Below are positions 36,171 to 48,983 of a stretch of DNA of 64,000 bases, piece after piece. This stretch comes from Pholis gunnellus (taxonomy: Eukaryota > Chordata > Actinopteri > Perciformes > Pholidae). How positions within the stretch are numbered: position 1 is the stretch's first letter; every line of letters starts with the position of its first letter. A program made the position numbers and the translations under genes. The stretch is from NCBI GenBank assembly GCA_910591455.2, contig OU342807.1:13947616-14011615 (forward strand), in the 5' to 3' direction. The notes under the pieces were generated by a model. The model saw nothing but the letters and a program-made list of their open reading frames with translations, was not told where the DNA came from and searched no databases.

Positions 36171-37899
36171 TTCACCTTGTTGTTAAAATCAGCACAAATC
36201 AGACAAATTGTGTGGAGTTCCTTGGGGGTCAATCGTTGAGTGTACATTTTCTCCCAAACCCATGTTTTGATGAAAACAGCAACATTCTGAAACATATTTA
36301 TTCATGTGACCCTCAAATGTACTAAAATAAGGATAATTAAAAAAAAATTGTCTCAAAGAAGTACTCAGCCTTGATCCAATATCAGTGAAACTAAAATTAA
36401 ACTAAATCAGTAATATTGGTGCAGTCATGGATTCAGACTTAGTTTATATTATATATTATATTTATAGTGAAAAAAACATTAAATTATCGTGTGTATGAAG
36501 TACATCACAAAAAGTGACTTAATGATAACTTTTTGGAGTTCCAAAGATGACAAAGAAAATGTTCTTTTGAGCAAACAAATTAAATCCATTGATTCTGCAT
36601 TGGCTAATTTGTGGATATACTGGGCAGCTTTTAGGGGTCAATATGTGTATGAATCTCAAACTGTGTGAGTATGAGCGGGGCAATCTAGCTGGACATCTTC
36701 AGTTCTGAGCTTCTCTCACAAAATAGTTTTTTAGCTATAAGTAGTATTTCATAAACAAGGGCCAAATAACCTTAAGCTTGGCTTGAATTAACCTGATAAA
36801 CAGGTTTTAGTTGTTCCACAAATCCACTGAAGAGCCAAATACATTAAGTGCAAATCTCATCACTTCAAAATGGGAAAAAAAGAGAACACTGCAACATTCA
36901 TATGTCAAAGAGAAGCATATGATTAACATATATAACGCAATGAATGAAATGTCATAAACGAAGCCAAAACTGTATCACCACACAGTCCACTAGAGGTCAG
37001 CTCAGACTTTGACATAAATAGAGATGACCTTTCTGCCATTTAACTCCCCCGTTGGTTTGTTTCCGTGATCTTGGCTTCAAGGCAAGTGTGAACGTGGTCC
37101 TTTTTCTCTCTTCCATGGGTGTTGAAAATTAACCTGCATGTGCAGGATGCAAGACTGACACTGAAGTGTCGAATAGGAAAGCCCCTACACAGGTTAGGTA
37201 TTATAACTTGCATTTTCTAACATCTTAAAGTCCGTCTGTTGGATTTTGCTCCTCGGCCTTTGCGAGTGACATAACAGACTCCAGAAATATTTTTTGTTTG
37301 AATATGCTCAGATAAGTGACTTCCTTGTTCTCTCAGTGACAGCATTTTGGGATTTTTACACGACATTCAAACAACAAATGGTGAAAAGGACAGTCACAGT
37401 TACAGCCAGGAGACTACAGCCTGTAATAGCTTCATTTTAATTAAAGTACTAATTACTCATTCAAGCCTAAGGCAAATATTTTGTAGTGGAGTTACATGTT
37501 CTCACTGTAATACTTTGCAGATGCTTTGTGCGTGTTTTGCGTGAGTGAGTGTGAGCATTAAATTGTGATTGCTTGAAATGGGCTGTGTTATGTTCACACT
37601 TTCACAGCTGTAAAGAGAAACACAATGCAACATCTGTTTCAGTCCTGAAGTCTGTGACCCTGAAGTGAAGTCTGGGACCAGGACGAGATGAGTTTCCACT
37701 TGTTGTCAAACCTTTTTAAACCTCCTAATATTTCCTGCAAATAAGCCTAAACTCAGAATTTGTATCATTTCCATGAAACACCCATTGTTGTTTTACTAAC
37801 ATTTGCAACTGCTTGTAATATGTAAAACAAGAGCTTATACTACATGTGAAACCCAAACTAGAGCTATGGCACACACATTGTGTTACACGTCATTATGCA

Positions 37900-38355
37900 G
37901 TGGTGCAATATTACTCCGTACATTTACTCAAGAACTGTATTTAGTTATGAATTTAAAAGGTACTTGAGTATTTACATTTTATGCTACATTAATCTTCTAC
38001 TCCACATTCTGGAGGCAAATATTCTACTTTTTATTTGATAACTTATAAATCAACTAATACATTATATGTTCATATAGATTAAGAGGCCCAGCACAGCAGA
38101 ATGATGTAATTAAAATGAGCTCCACCTTTACCAGCTGCTACATTGAAGTGATGTGCATGTTAATCCAATATATCTGAAATGGGCCATACTGTTAAGAGTA
38201 CTTTTACTACTCCAAGTATATTTTGATGCTAATACTTTTGTACTTTTACTTAAGTAGTGTTTTGAATGCAGGACTTCTACTTGTAACAGAGTATTTTTAC
38301 ACTGTGGTATTCCTACTTCTATCTAAGTAAACGATCTGAGTACATCTTCAACTAC
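37900..38355 (+). repeat. Teleost interspersed repeat (ggtggaaagtaactaagta family), copy 2
   Basis: It contains acatttactcaagaactg, ggtacttgagtatttacatt, ttgaatgcaggacttctact, tgtaacagagtatttttaca and a diverged end near gatctgagtacatcttcaac. It ends about 330 bp upstream of the slc47a1 start codon, so it may adjoin that gene's promoter. Confidence 0.75.
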
Positions 38356-38682
38356 TTTCATAGGCAATGTACTGCACTCGGATGCCGGACAATCTCTTCA
38401 AACGACGAGTCTTAAGTAAACTGAAGCTCATAATGTGCACTTGAATGCAACATTGGGACTTCCCAATGGCAGTGACGCCCCAAAAATAGCTGCGCGAGGT
38501 GGTTGGCTGAGACCTATGTCCGAGATATTCAGGGTCCACGTGTGTAGTAACCTTTCCTGTTCTCGGTTATCGGTCACACATTTATTTAACCAACCGCGTG
38601 TCACGTTGTCTGTCACTGTGAAAGGGAAATCAACAGTAACAGAAAATTGTCCCGACCCGTCTGTTGAGAACGCACCGCAGCC

Positions 38683-41600
38683 ATGGACGTTTCCAGTAAA
38701 GCGCCAATTAAATATTCCGAAGGAGTGAAGGAAGATGTGAAGGCAGATGAAGCGGCTTGCTGTGTTCAGGGACCCCGTGCTGGCTGGGACTGTTGTCAGA
38801 AGAAACTACGTGATTTAATTCCGCCAGATTTTCGAAAAGAGCTGGTTGAACTTGTCAAACTGGCTGGACCGGTGGTAAGAAGACGGTACTCGTTCTACTG
38901 CGTGTGTTTGATGCCTGAAATGAACTTTGACGGAGATTTGAGTGATGACTTTTAACTTGGAATTAAATGTTGTTTGAATGTCTTCATGTTTCTTTCACTT
39001 TCTGTGCATTGTGTAAGCGTTAGTAATTCGTGTTTTGTAACTTTAAGAAGAGACTTAACTTAGTGAGCATCTCAGGGTTTGAGGGGCTACAAGGATGTGT
39101 TAAGTTACAGTATATCATAAACTGTTATTAATTGGAGACCTGGTGTTATACTCTGTTATTGAAAAATAGGTTATTGCATACACAATATGAGGAATACTCT
39201 CCCGTAACACTGACTAACTTTATTTTAGGGGCACAAGACGGTGATTTACTTTAAAGCAAAGTTGTTTTTCATTTTTGCATTGCTATAGCTGGTAAAGTAA
39301 TCGTATATCAAACACCGAATTAATGCTGATAATGTATACTAGATAATGTAGCGATGATAATACATACTTTGATTTATTTTTTTTAGATATAGCAGTGCGG
39401 TGTTCTAAATAGCAACATTCATTACAACTACAAGAGACTTGCCTTTGACTTGCCTGAAATGACTTGTGAGCATCTCTGCTATGTGAAATAAACCCAGGCC
39501 CCTCTACAAGATGGGGGGCTTTAAGATTATGTAGGCCAGATAATACAGGTGTCATTTAAGCTTCCTATTAATTCCAGTTTGTATTGGGGTTTTAGTGCTA
39601 CTTACAGTTTTGTCAAACATATTTGCAATAACCAAATTACCACCAAAAAAAAACATGGCGAACCTGGAGCCTACTGGCTCCTTGAGGGTCTGTGGTCCAT
39701 GAACACTTGCCTTCAGATAGAAAAGTTAAAACACAAGCCTCATCATTGTCTAAATACTTCAAGGCTGCACTCTTAAGTGTACCTTGTACTGTGTGTTTAC
39801 TTATTTATTTATAGTCTAACTCACTCGCTTGTTTTCATGCTATTAAGTTTCAGTGTGCATGAGTATATTGGAGTTGCTTGTGTTTTTAGTTTGTCATAGA
39901 TCATTACATTGTCAAATAAAACAGCAAGCCACCTAACCAATCGAATGCCAATCTACAACCATTGGTATTTAGTTCATTATTTAGAATATTTAGCAAATTG
40001 TTACATGTCTCATGTAAAATTGCTTCCAAAGATGGCGAGAACCACAACAACACGTGAGCCCTTACATAGGCTATTTGTTATTTTGAATGCGGTAAGGCTA
40101 ACTATCTATTAGGTCTTTACTCACTGAAATCGTCTATGGTGCCTCATGTTTTTATTTCTTTTTATATGAATGAATCTGCCATTAATATAAACAAGAAAAT
40201 GAAGAAGGGCATTGTGTTTGTCTTTGTACTTCAGATCATTTCCCAGCTGATGGTCTTCATGATCAGTTTCGTCAGCACTGTCTTCTGTGGTCACCTGGGG
40301 AAAACTGAACTAGCAGGAGTAGCATTATCAATAGCGGTGAGGAGGAGACTTTCTGGAGTCCTAACTGTGTTTGGACTGGTATCCTCCCTTACAGTACTGC
40401 CGTCTGAATTATCATTTAACATATATGTTTTTTTTTCCTCAGTTATGTATTTTTATTAAAGTTTTTTTTTCACAGGTGGTCAATGTCACTGGTATTTCCA
40501 TTGGAACTGGTTTATCGTTAACTTGTGATACCCTCATATCTCAGGTAGGGTCACCTGATGTTGCTCTTTCACTTAATTTGATCAAGATAAACACAACTGT
40601 TACTGCTGGGTTCCCAGGTTTTCCTGGGGTCCCCTTTAAAACAACTTAACAATGAGCTTTCGTATCATGTTAGTTTTCTTTGACCCATCACACCCTTGGT
40701 TATTGGTGTGATTTGGTGTTTTCTAACTCTGCTTATTTGAGTATCCGTCTACCTGTTTCATGCAGACGTATGGGAGCGGTAACTTGAAGCGCGTGGGTGT
40801 GATTCTCCAGAGGGGGATTTTGATTCTGCTGCTGGCCTGTTTCCCCTGCTGGGCTCTCCTCATCAACACTGAACCTCTCCTACTTGCTGTCAGACAGAGC
40901 CCAGAGATTGCCAGGTGAGCCATTATTCAATCCCCTAAACAATATACACCTTCAGTATCTTTCCCTTTAGTGACTCTGCTGTACATGTGGCAGGGCTTCC
41001 ACGTGACCTGGAAAACAGTTGACCACTTTTCCTGTTCTAGAAAACACATGGAGAATTTGAGAAAAAGTGAAATGATCTTTTAAAATCTTGTGTTGTCCTG
41101 GAAAATTGTTCCAACATTCTCAGATTTTCCAATGAGCTATAGGCTATCTATCAGAAATCCCCAAAATGGATTACATTGCCATCTTAAAGGGACAAATTAT
41201 GTTCAGGATCATATTGACGTTCAAATGGTAGTTTATGGATGAGAGTATTTTAGTTTGGCTTCTCATTTAGTGACACTGCTGGACATGTGGCCTTATCTAG
41301 ACTGACAAACTGTTGTGGAATGAATGTCATATCTTAACGCTGTCTACATTAAAGCGGCATTAAATTAAATGTTTCGCCACACGGGGGCAGCAGAACAAAG
41401 CTATAAGCACGACTCTGTCAGCTAAGTATGGTTATGGTGGCAAATTGTTGCTTATTTACACATCCTTGAGACACAGAGCAGCTATAGCTTTCATTTCATC
41501 TGGCCACCTGTTGAATTAAAGTCCAATATTCACGCTCCTTTTAGCTCTGGTTTAATCTCTCCACCAAACTCCTGAAGGAAATATCTTATTCTTTAGCTGC

Positions 41601-44600
41601 TAAATGCTCCTCTATGTTCGTTCTCTAATGATGTTCAGTTTTTAATGAAATAATTCTAGTTAGATTCACGGTTTAGATCCAGGCCCAACATTGTCACCAG
41701 AGGACGAATCCCAATGACTCATAACCTCCCATTTTATATATACATTATATGTACAGTCATATGTTTCAACCTCACAATCACATGTGTTTGTTACCTTTCT
41801 GCATGAAGTCTCGCCCAGCTGTATGTGAGGATCTTCATGCCTGCCCTGCCGGTGAGTTTGGTGCATTCTAAACTCTTTGTATGAAGATAATGATACAATA
41901 CACACTCTCAAGCTCCAAGCTGCCAACAGAATGCCAAAGTGACACTGATTAAATTTCGGATTTAATTTTTCAGGCTTCTTTTATGTACCAGCTGCAAGGG
42001 AGGTATCTTCAAAATCAGGTACAGCAATGCAAACCCACTGATGTTAAAGTTTATGGCTGGACCAAAGTTATTAAAAATGATAGTAATACCAGGTGTTGTG
42101 GTTTACAGGGAATTATATGGCCTCAGGTTGTGACTGGAGCAATTGCAAATATCGTCAACGCAATCATCAACTACTTTTTCCTCTACCGTCTGGAGTTGGG
42201 CGTTGGGTGAGTTTTCCAACATCATTATTTTGTAGTAGAGCTTAACAATCAATTGTGCCATTTAGAAACACTCCGATGTCTATTCACTGATGCATGCTTA
42301 TAATGATCAACATGTCACATCACATAAGTAAGTTGCATTGAATATGCTTCAGTATATACACTAGGGTTGGATGGTTAATCAAATTTAATTTTCAAATATG
42401 ATTTTGGCTTGTGACGCTTATACAGTATATGCGCACCCCGCCTTTCCTTCACAGCTGTGCTCTGTTGGTCGTTGTCGCTGAGTTACTTAATGGAATATAT
42501 TGAATATAGTTCACCAAAATGTCGAATATATGTTCAGGACTTTTCACTAGGTTGTAGCAGTAAACTGCAACATAGTTAATCTAACTTATTATGACTCCAT
42601 ACCAGCGACCGCATTATATTTTCAGGTTGTCCGTCCGTCCGTACCATTCTCATGTTTTTCAGTAATATATGTTTTTCAAATGTAATTAAACCGCTGTCCA
42701 ATTCAACAGTTAATATTATTTGTCAGTTTCACTAATGTAGTGTTTATTACCAGATTGTTGTATTGGATGACATTGTACAGAGACAGCCATTTATCTTGTC
42801 ACTCAGTGTGTTATTATTCAGTAACATATTTTATTTTAATCCAAATAACCATCATAACGCATATAAAGTATAGTTTCATAACCATGAACAGCTGTCAACA
42901 AAATGTGAATATGATTCTCATTTCTTCTTTGGTCTAAATCTGCTGTTTCTTTCTTCTTGAAGTGGATCTGCTGCAGCCAATGCTATCTCACAGTATGTGC
43001 TGGCTGTGGTCTTATACATCTACATCTGCTGCAGGGGTCTGCATAAGGCCACATGGGCAGGTCAGTTGTAATTGATATAGATTTTTCTTCTTATGGGGTT
43101 GACTGCATTCATTATCTTATTCTATCCAGTAATTTCGTTCTCTTTCATCATTCAAGCCTCTGGTATTTTGCAACTTCTTTATTGGTTGTCTATTATGAAC
43201 TTTCCAGCTCTTAATGTTTGACAAGATAAAGTTACACTCTATCACTGTGTAACTTAGTGGGCCAGGGTGGTTACGGGGATGACGCAGCTGGCCAGAGTTT
43301 AGGATTTACTTTCCAGTTCCATAATTCGTAAGGATGTTGTATAAGACTAGCAATAATTTGCCAGTAGTACAGCCATTCTGACCTAACTGAACACTTATGT
43401 ATAAACTGACTGATCCTTTTCAACCTGAGCTCTGTTCAGCTTTAAGCCCACTTTTACAATTTCTAAAATACACTTGCAATATTTGAATCATTTTGAATAA
43501 TATACTCATGCAGATAGATTTTGTCTTTTGTCACTTCGGTCTTTGTCCATCCTTTTTTTGAATTGTGATTTTTAGCATAACCAACTGCTCACAGGAGTTA
43601 GCTCTAACATGATATAAGAAATGAAAAGATACCCAACAGCTTAATGTAAAGACATCCGTCCCACAGGTTGGTCACTGGAGTGTCTGCAGGAATGGGGACC
43701 CTTCATTAAGCTGGCCATCCCCAGTATGCTCATGCTTTGTCTGGAGTGGTGGATGTTTGAAATAGGAGGATTCCTGGCCGGATTGATTAGTGAAGTTGAG
43801 CTGGGAGCTCAGTCCATAGCTTATGAGCTGGCGGTTGTAGCTTACATGGTAAGTCCTCTATATGTTTTGCCCTACCAATAATTATGTATTCATTTTAAAG
43901 GCTAACCGTCTGCTTGTGTGTTGCTCACTGCTCTAATGAAATTATAGTTAAAGGGATAGTTTGCATCTTTTGAAGTAGGGTTGTATGTTGGTCTTATCCA
44001 TAGTCAATGTATACAGTAGATGGCGGTCGACACGCCCCCAATCTGGAGAAGCGGACAAGAGTACCGGAATGGGAGCAAAGCAACGTAGTGATGTGGACGG
44101 GGGCAGCAGCAAAACATATTTTAACCACATGAAAAAGACCCACCTAAAAAAATCTGTTCAATTGTATGCTATATTAAGAATATTTTCATTGCGTGACGTA
44201 ACTTTTATGTTAATTCGGATTTCCCAAAGTCAAACAACAACACAAACTAACCAATCGAGGCAGCTGTAGGCCAGCAACTCCTCTGTTCTGTGAGGTAAAA
44301 TTACTGGTTTTGTGAATGGAGTCTGTTGGCTTTGAAGAGAGTATAGATAACGGCTTCAGTGTCCCAATGTAAAGGGCGGTCTGATGGCAAGATAAAACCG
44401 TGAAAATATTCTTCCGTGCTGGTACTCTTGTCTTCTCCTTTTATTACTCCGGAAAATCCAAACTATCTCTTTTAGGAAAAGTAGCTTTAATACATTTTTG
44501 GTCATTACTTCCCATAGGTCCCATTAGGACTGTCTGTTGCTGCCAGTGTACGTGTTGGGAATGCTCTTGGTGCAGGAAACATAGAGCAGGCCAAGTTGTC

Positions 44601-47600
44601 TTCCAAAATCCCCATCATTTGTGCACGTAAGACCCAATGCAGACTGTGCAGTACATGTTGCCTGAATTACCATTTCACTTGAGCGGTAGTGATAGTTTAG
44701 TGGCCATTTGTACTAAACATATATTTGACATTCACATCTCATTAACACAAAAAGTCCTCTTAACACTACCGGCAATGCAGACAACATGACATACAAGACA
44801 TCAGGTATTAAAAACTATACATAGTAATACATTAAAACTGTATGCCAATCAACTGAAAATACAGTGTTAATACATAAATGTACCCAAGCAATACAGAGTA
44901 AAAACAAGAGATACTTGATGGAGTGATCAAGCGGTCTACTGGGTCATTATGGTCCACTAGCTCTTTTTCTGGGCCTTAATCGACACTCCTGCTATATATA
45001 TCAGCTCTACGTCGTCTGGACTGAATCTCATGAATGCATTTTGTTTGGTCTGAACGTTCTTTTCAAGACTTTCCATGTAATTCACAGAATGACCCGAGGG
45101 AGGAATTTATTGTATAAACTAAACAGATTTTCTCACACGTGAACAATTCCATTTGCAATATTCCACTTTCTTGTGTTCACCTCTTCCCCTGGTAATTTTA
45201 ATATGTAAATTGTTCATAACTCACTTTTTGTTCAGTGTTCAATATATATATATATTTTTTGCAGTCATAATTGCCTGCATTGTTGGAGCCAGCCTCAGCA
45301 TTCTCAGAAATGTCATTGGATATATCTTCACATCAGAGCCGTGAGTGAAATCTTAGACACATTATTCTTCACTTTCTTGCACTGACAGAATGATCCATTT
45401 AGTTTACTCTAATTTGCAGCCCATGTGACATACCAGGCTTAGTTTCATATTGGTGTCCAGACTGTCATACATTAACTAAGAACATGTTCATGCTGGCTCA
45501 CAAACACTAAACTCCTTATTGGTGATTCACATTAAACACTGCTAAGACATTTATTTTCAAAAGGTCTTCCATGCATATCTGTGGCCCAGCTTTTTTCCAT
45601 TTCAGTTAAACTGAACAAACCTAATCTGTCAGCTGGAGATGTTTTTATACACACCATACCTCACTATGAGTGTTTTCACAAGTGATCCATGCCAGCCCTC
45701 CTAATGAACTCGGAGCGATTAGTCAGCATTATTGCGCCTATATGAACACTCAAAAAGAAGTCAGATTCTTCTAAAACGAACCGTACTCAGACCCCTTCAG
45801 GAGTTGGTGGGGGTTTCAAGTCCGCCTTGTGGTTCGATTAACCTGAGCATTATTAACGCAACGCACTCCGCAGTAGCCGATGGTATGCTACTGTTGTTCT
45901 GCGTATACCTATCCCTGGAGTGGTATGCCACTATGTTCTGCGGTATGTACCTATCCCTGGAGTGGTATGCCGCTGTGTTCTGCGTATACCGATCCCTGGA
46001 GTGGTATGCCATTGCCATTAGGGATGCTCTGTTTGACCGGCCGCCAATCGTTATCGGCTGATATTCAGTAAAATTATGCGATCGGAAGATCGGCATTAAT
46101 GCTTTCTCCTTGCCAATCCATGATAAATTGGCAGGAGCTGCCAGTGGGCAACACAATCCAGCTTGGCTGAGTAACTGAGCTAACCACTAACAACGATGAC
46201 AGAGGTTGCATTGAGTTACAATGTGATGTATTAAGGATCTATTCAGTAAAAAATATTGAGCGAAAGGTATAACTTTATCATGACGTGTTCAATTGCAATC
46301 TTGTAGAATTACGTTTTTGGCGAGAAACTTGAATAAATACAGTTTTGTGGACAAGAAACAGAACTGAGTCCTCTTTCAAATGAAGTGAGGATGTTAACGC
46401 AAATAGAACTGAGTCCCTTTTCTGTTGGTCCACTTTAAGTGGACTGAGTTTGGTTTGTTTCAAACTAAATAACTCATGACTCAAAAATCTCTATCTTCAT
46501 TTTTTTTAGAGACCTTTTGAAGAGGGTTTCTGATGTCATGCTCGTATTTGGCTTCATGCATCTTGCTGATGCTGTTGCGGTAAGAAACAATTTCATCCAA
46601 GTATTCAGGATTTCAGACTCTGTATTGAACTATACACAATGTGACTTGACCAAATCTCTGTTTGACGTGGACAGGGTGTGGCTGGAGGTGTTCTCAGAGG
46701 AGCAGGAAAACAAATGATTGGTGCTCTGTGTAACCTGGTGGGATACTACTTAATTGGTTTCCCTATTGGCGTGTCCCTAATGTTTGCAGCAAACATGGGC
46801 ATTGTAGGTAAGACCAGACCAGTAATTCAGTGTTCTTAAATTAGTGCTGCATGTAGTCATATTTCCTGCATGTCAAGAGGTGTTCTGGAAAGCCATTCAA
46901 ACGCTGCTCTCATCTCTGTAAAAGGACTATGGATAGGGCTCACCGTTTGTGTGTTGATGCAGTCGATTTTCTTCATCACATTTGTGTGCAAACTCGATTG
47001 GAAGAAGGCAGCTGAAGAGGTGCGTGTCTACATCCTTTAACCAGTCACATCAGACTTTTTAATTTGTCTTTATGCGTTTGAAGGTTAAAATCAGTTCAAA
47101 ATCTAAACTGCCTATTTTCCCTCTTACCTATAGTGCTATTTATCAACCTAGATTATTTTGGTGTAAATTGCTTAGTTTTGGAGGTATTGCCCGTAGAGAT
47201 GTCTGCCTGGATGGCACTATTTTCCTTCCACCATAGTACCTACATGAAACTGTTCACATTGCGGTCTTTGGATTATCTTTAATAACCAGGTCATGAGACA
47301 TTGCTGTTGAGTTTCTCAAATGTATTTTCTTGCACTTTGAGCACCACAAGTCAAGCGCCATATAGTCCCGTTATATTAGTCAGAAGACAGACATAAATAG
47401 CACTACATGTAAAAGGAAAGGTATGTAAATTGATTCATGGGTGATCTGTCCCTTTACTAATCGTCTTGAATGTCTCTGATCAGGCTCTCGTAAGAGCAGG
47501 AGTCCAGATCAAGGAAGAAAAAGAGATGGTCGTGATGGAAAATACAGGTAAGCTGCAATGCACACTCACTGAAACATCCTTGTGCGACACTATTTTGTGA

Positions 47601-47859
47601 ATACTAAAGGTTCTCCCTCAATCCTCTAGACTCGACTCAGAACCACGCTACTGCATCCAGTGCGGAGAGTGATGAGGGGGGCAACACGTATGAGGAGGTG
47701 CATATTCGTGGACAAAATATATCCGCTACCACTACAGTGGGAAATATTCTGTCAATACCGCAGCTGGTTTTACGACGTGGCCTCACATTGCTGATTATGG
47801 TCGTTATTCTTGTCGTTGGAATCTTCGCAAGCAGCTACCTCACCATGCTACTGAAATGA
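38683..47859 (+). CDS. slc47a1: Multidrug and toxin extrusion protein 1-like (MATE, SLC47A), 16 coding exons
   Basis: Exons: 38683-38874, 40235-40336, 40476-40544, 40766-40914, 41809-41851, 41974-42018, 42109-42206, 42963-43060, 43667-43848, 44518-44626, 45265-45340, 46510-46579, 46675-46807, 46925-47019, 47484-47547, 47630-47859. All junctions are GT-AG, the phases fit, and 584 aa are encoded (human MATE1: 570). The ATG has a good Kozak context (cagccATGG). The protein follows MATE1 throughout: QLMVFMISFVSTVFCGHLGK, CDTLISQTYGSGN, GWSLECLQEW, IPSMLMLCLEWW, AASVRVGNALGAG, GGVLRGAGKQ. A final hydrophobic segment after LVLRRG corresponds to the vertebrate-type 13th membrane helix. The family exchanges H+ for organic cations at the apical membrane of excretory epithelia. 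Glutamates matching human E273, E278 and E300 are present as E292, E297 and E319; the E389 position is D408. It could be a lineage-specific slc47a paralogue rather than the strict orthologue. Confidence 0.93.
41339..41650. repeat. Percomorph-type interspersed repeat in slc47a1 intron 4
   Basis: The block from gtctacattaaagcggcatt through cacacgggggcagcagaac to tgctcctctatgttcgttct matches a repeat type I recognise from many percomorph introns. No terminal repeats were resolved and there is no coding capacity. Confidence 0.55.
43948..44474. mobile_element. Inverted-repeat element (MITE) in slc47a1 intron 9
   Basis: The left terminus ttaaagggatagtttgcatc is mirrored by aaaatccaaactatctcttt at 44455-44474. 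A second mirrored pair lies inside: ggagaagcggacaagagtac near 44045-44065 against ggtactcttgtcttctcc near 44421-44438. There is no coding capacity. I recognise it as a type common in percomorph genomes. It ends about 44 bp before exon 10. Confidence 0.7.
45880..46016 (+). repeat. Minisatellite, ~40-bp unit, about 3.4 copies (slc47a1 intron 11)
   Basis: The unit ggtatgccactatgttctgc plus gtatacctatccctggagt is repeated in tandem with small substitutions and indels. The phrase tccctggagtggtatgcc occurs three times. Confidence 0.85.
46018..46145. repeat. Repeat fragment of tagggatgc/atcggc type in slc47a1 intron 11
   Basis: Directly after the minisatellite, the sequence tagggatgctctgtttgacc, ggccgccaatcgttatcggc and gatcggaagatcggcatta resembles the end of a fish DNA-transposon-derived repeat with a tagggatgc terminus and alternating atcggc motifs. 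Confidence 0.45.
47085..47456. mobile_element. Palindromic MITE in slc47a1 intron 14 (copy 2, internally deleted)
   Basis: The bases cttacctatagtgctattta from 47123, the ttggaggtattgcccgtagagatgtctgcc segment and the ctttgagcaccacaagt segment all match the element in frmpd1 intron 11. The right end reads cactacatgtaaaagg and then gggtgatctgtcccttta, complementary to the terminal gggacagttcaccc-like sequence of this family. It is about half the size of copy 1. Confidence 0.75.
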
Positions 47860-48802
47860 GTCATCCGCTGACATATTGCTGGCAGTCAGACTGATGGCGG
47901 TCTGGATCAATGGCGTCATCGGCCGTTAAACGATACGTTCTAGGTAACAAGTTATTGAAAGATGAATTACCTTGTAATGAAAGGGTTACTGGTGGTATTA
48001 ATCGCACTGAGGATCAACCCCTTAGTCTGCTGCTTTTTGCTGCTTTTAGCCAGTAACCCTCTCATATGTGTCTGGACACAGCCACTCTATGGCAGAGAAT
48101 TAATCAAGGCGGTATGCGTGGAATATCTAGCAAGCCAAAAAGACCCAGATGAGGAGTTGGCGGACCAAACCTTTTCAAAACCAGTCTGTACAACAATTTG
48201 AATGTCTTTATAGCACATAGACATCTTTTCAACTTTTCCCCCACTAGCGTTTCCAAATCGTATTATTGTTGGTGCCGCTGTAGCAAATAGAACAGGATAG
48301 TTTACGTTTTAACAGAGGCTACAGCTAGTGACACATTTAGCGACAAATTTAGACCATCAGGGAAAAAGCAAGACGTATATATTCAAATATATTATATTGT
48401 TGCTGCTCAGAGTAAAAAAACTAAACGGCACCCTTCTCTTCTTGCGCCGTATTCAGGCAGTCTCTGCCCTCATGCAACTGACACAACCACTAAGCTTTAT
48501 GTAAATGCTTGATCATGCCGCCAATAAGCAAATGAGCACATGACATCAGGACACACAGCATTTCATTTTCCACAGTTACTTTGTTTTTTTCACTGTCTGC
48601 CATTTCCGCTTCGGTGGATAGTCACTGCGAAGAACTTACATTGATAGTCTTTGGTAACTGGCAATAGCTGTTAAAAGGAAAATAGTCGCACACTTGTAGC
48701 CAAGATGAATAAAAGGATAACATAATTTACTAATGACATGATAGTCTTTTCAGGTTATTGATGGACTAAACAGCTACAAAAGCATTATTTAAGGCATAAG
48801 AC

Positions 48803-48983
48803 ACAGGTGTGCTCAATCATGTCGTGAATCATATTTACATTATGTGGGAGGAGCACATAGCTAAACTAACAGTTGTTTTTTTTATGTGATTTTAAATGCC
48901 TAATGAATCAGGTAGCTATATGCCCCTCCCACAATATGTAACTTTAATTGAGGATGTTCTTCCCAATGATTGAGCACAACCAG
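48803..48983. mobile_element. Short palindromic MITE-like element
   Basis: Arms of about 65 bp: acaggtgtgctcaatcatg (48803 on), continuing through ttacattatgtgggaggagc, are complementary to 48913-48983 (gcccctcccacaatatgtaa through gattgagcacaacc). The spacer is about 50 bp. It lies 1 kb downstream of the slc47a1 stop codon. Confidence 0.65.

Larger units (their letters stand above)
34831..38682. other. Intergenic region and putative slc47a1 promoter
   Basis: Mostly AT-rich with interspersed repeats (35850-36170, 37900-38355). The last ~220 bp before the ATG are richer in CpG and contain a cacgtg E-box (about 38537). This is the likely promoter and 5' UTR of slc47a1. No TATA box was clear. 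Confidence 0.45.

Noticed and set aside
47962..48201. 79-codon hydrophobic frame after slc47a1
   Set aside because: Lies in the likely 3' UTR, lacks similarity to MATE proteins, and contains a small inverted repeat (gggttactgg/ccagtaaccc). Hydrophobicity alone is not evidence.
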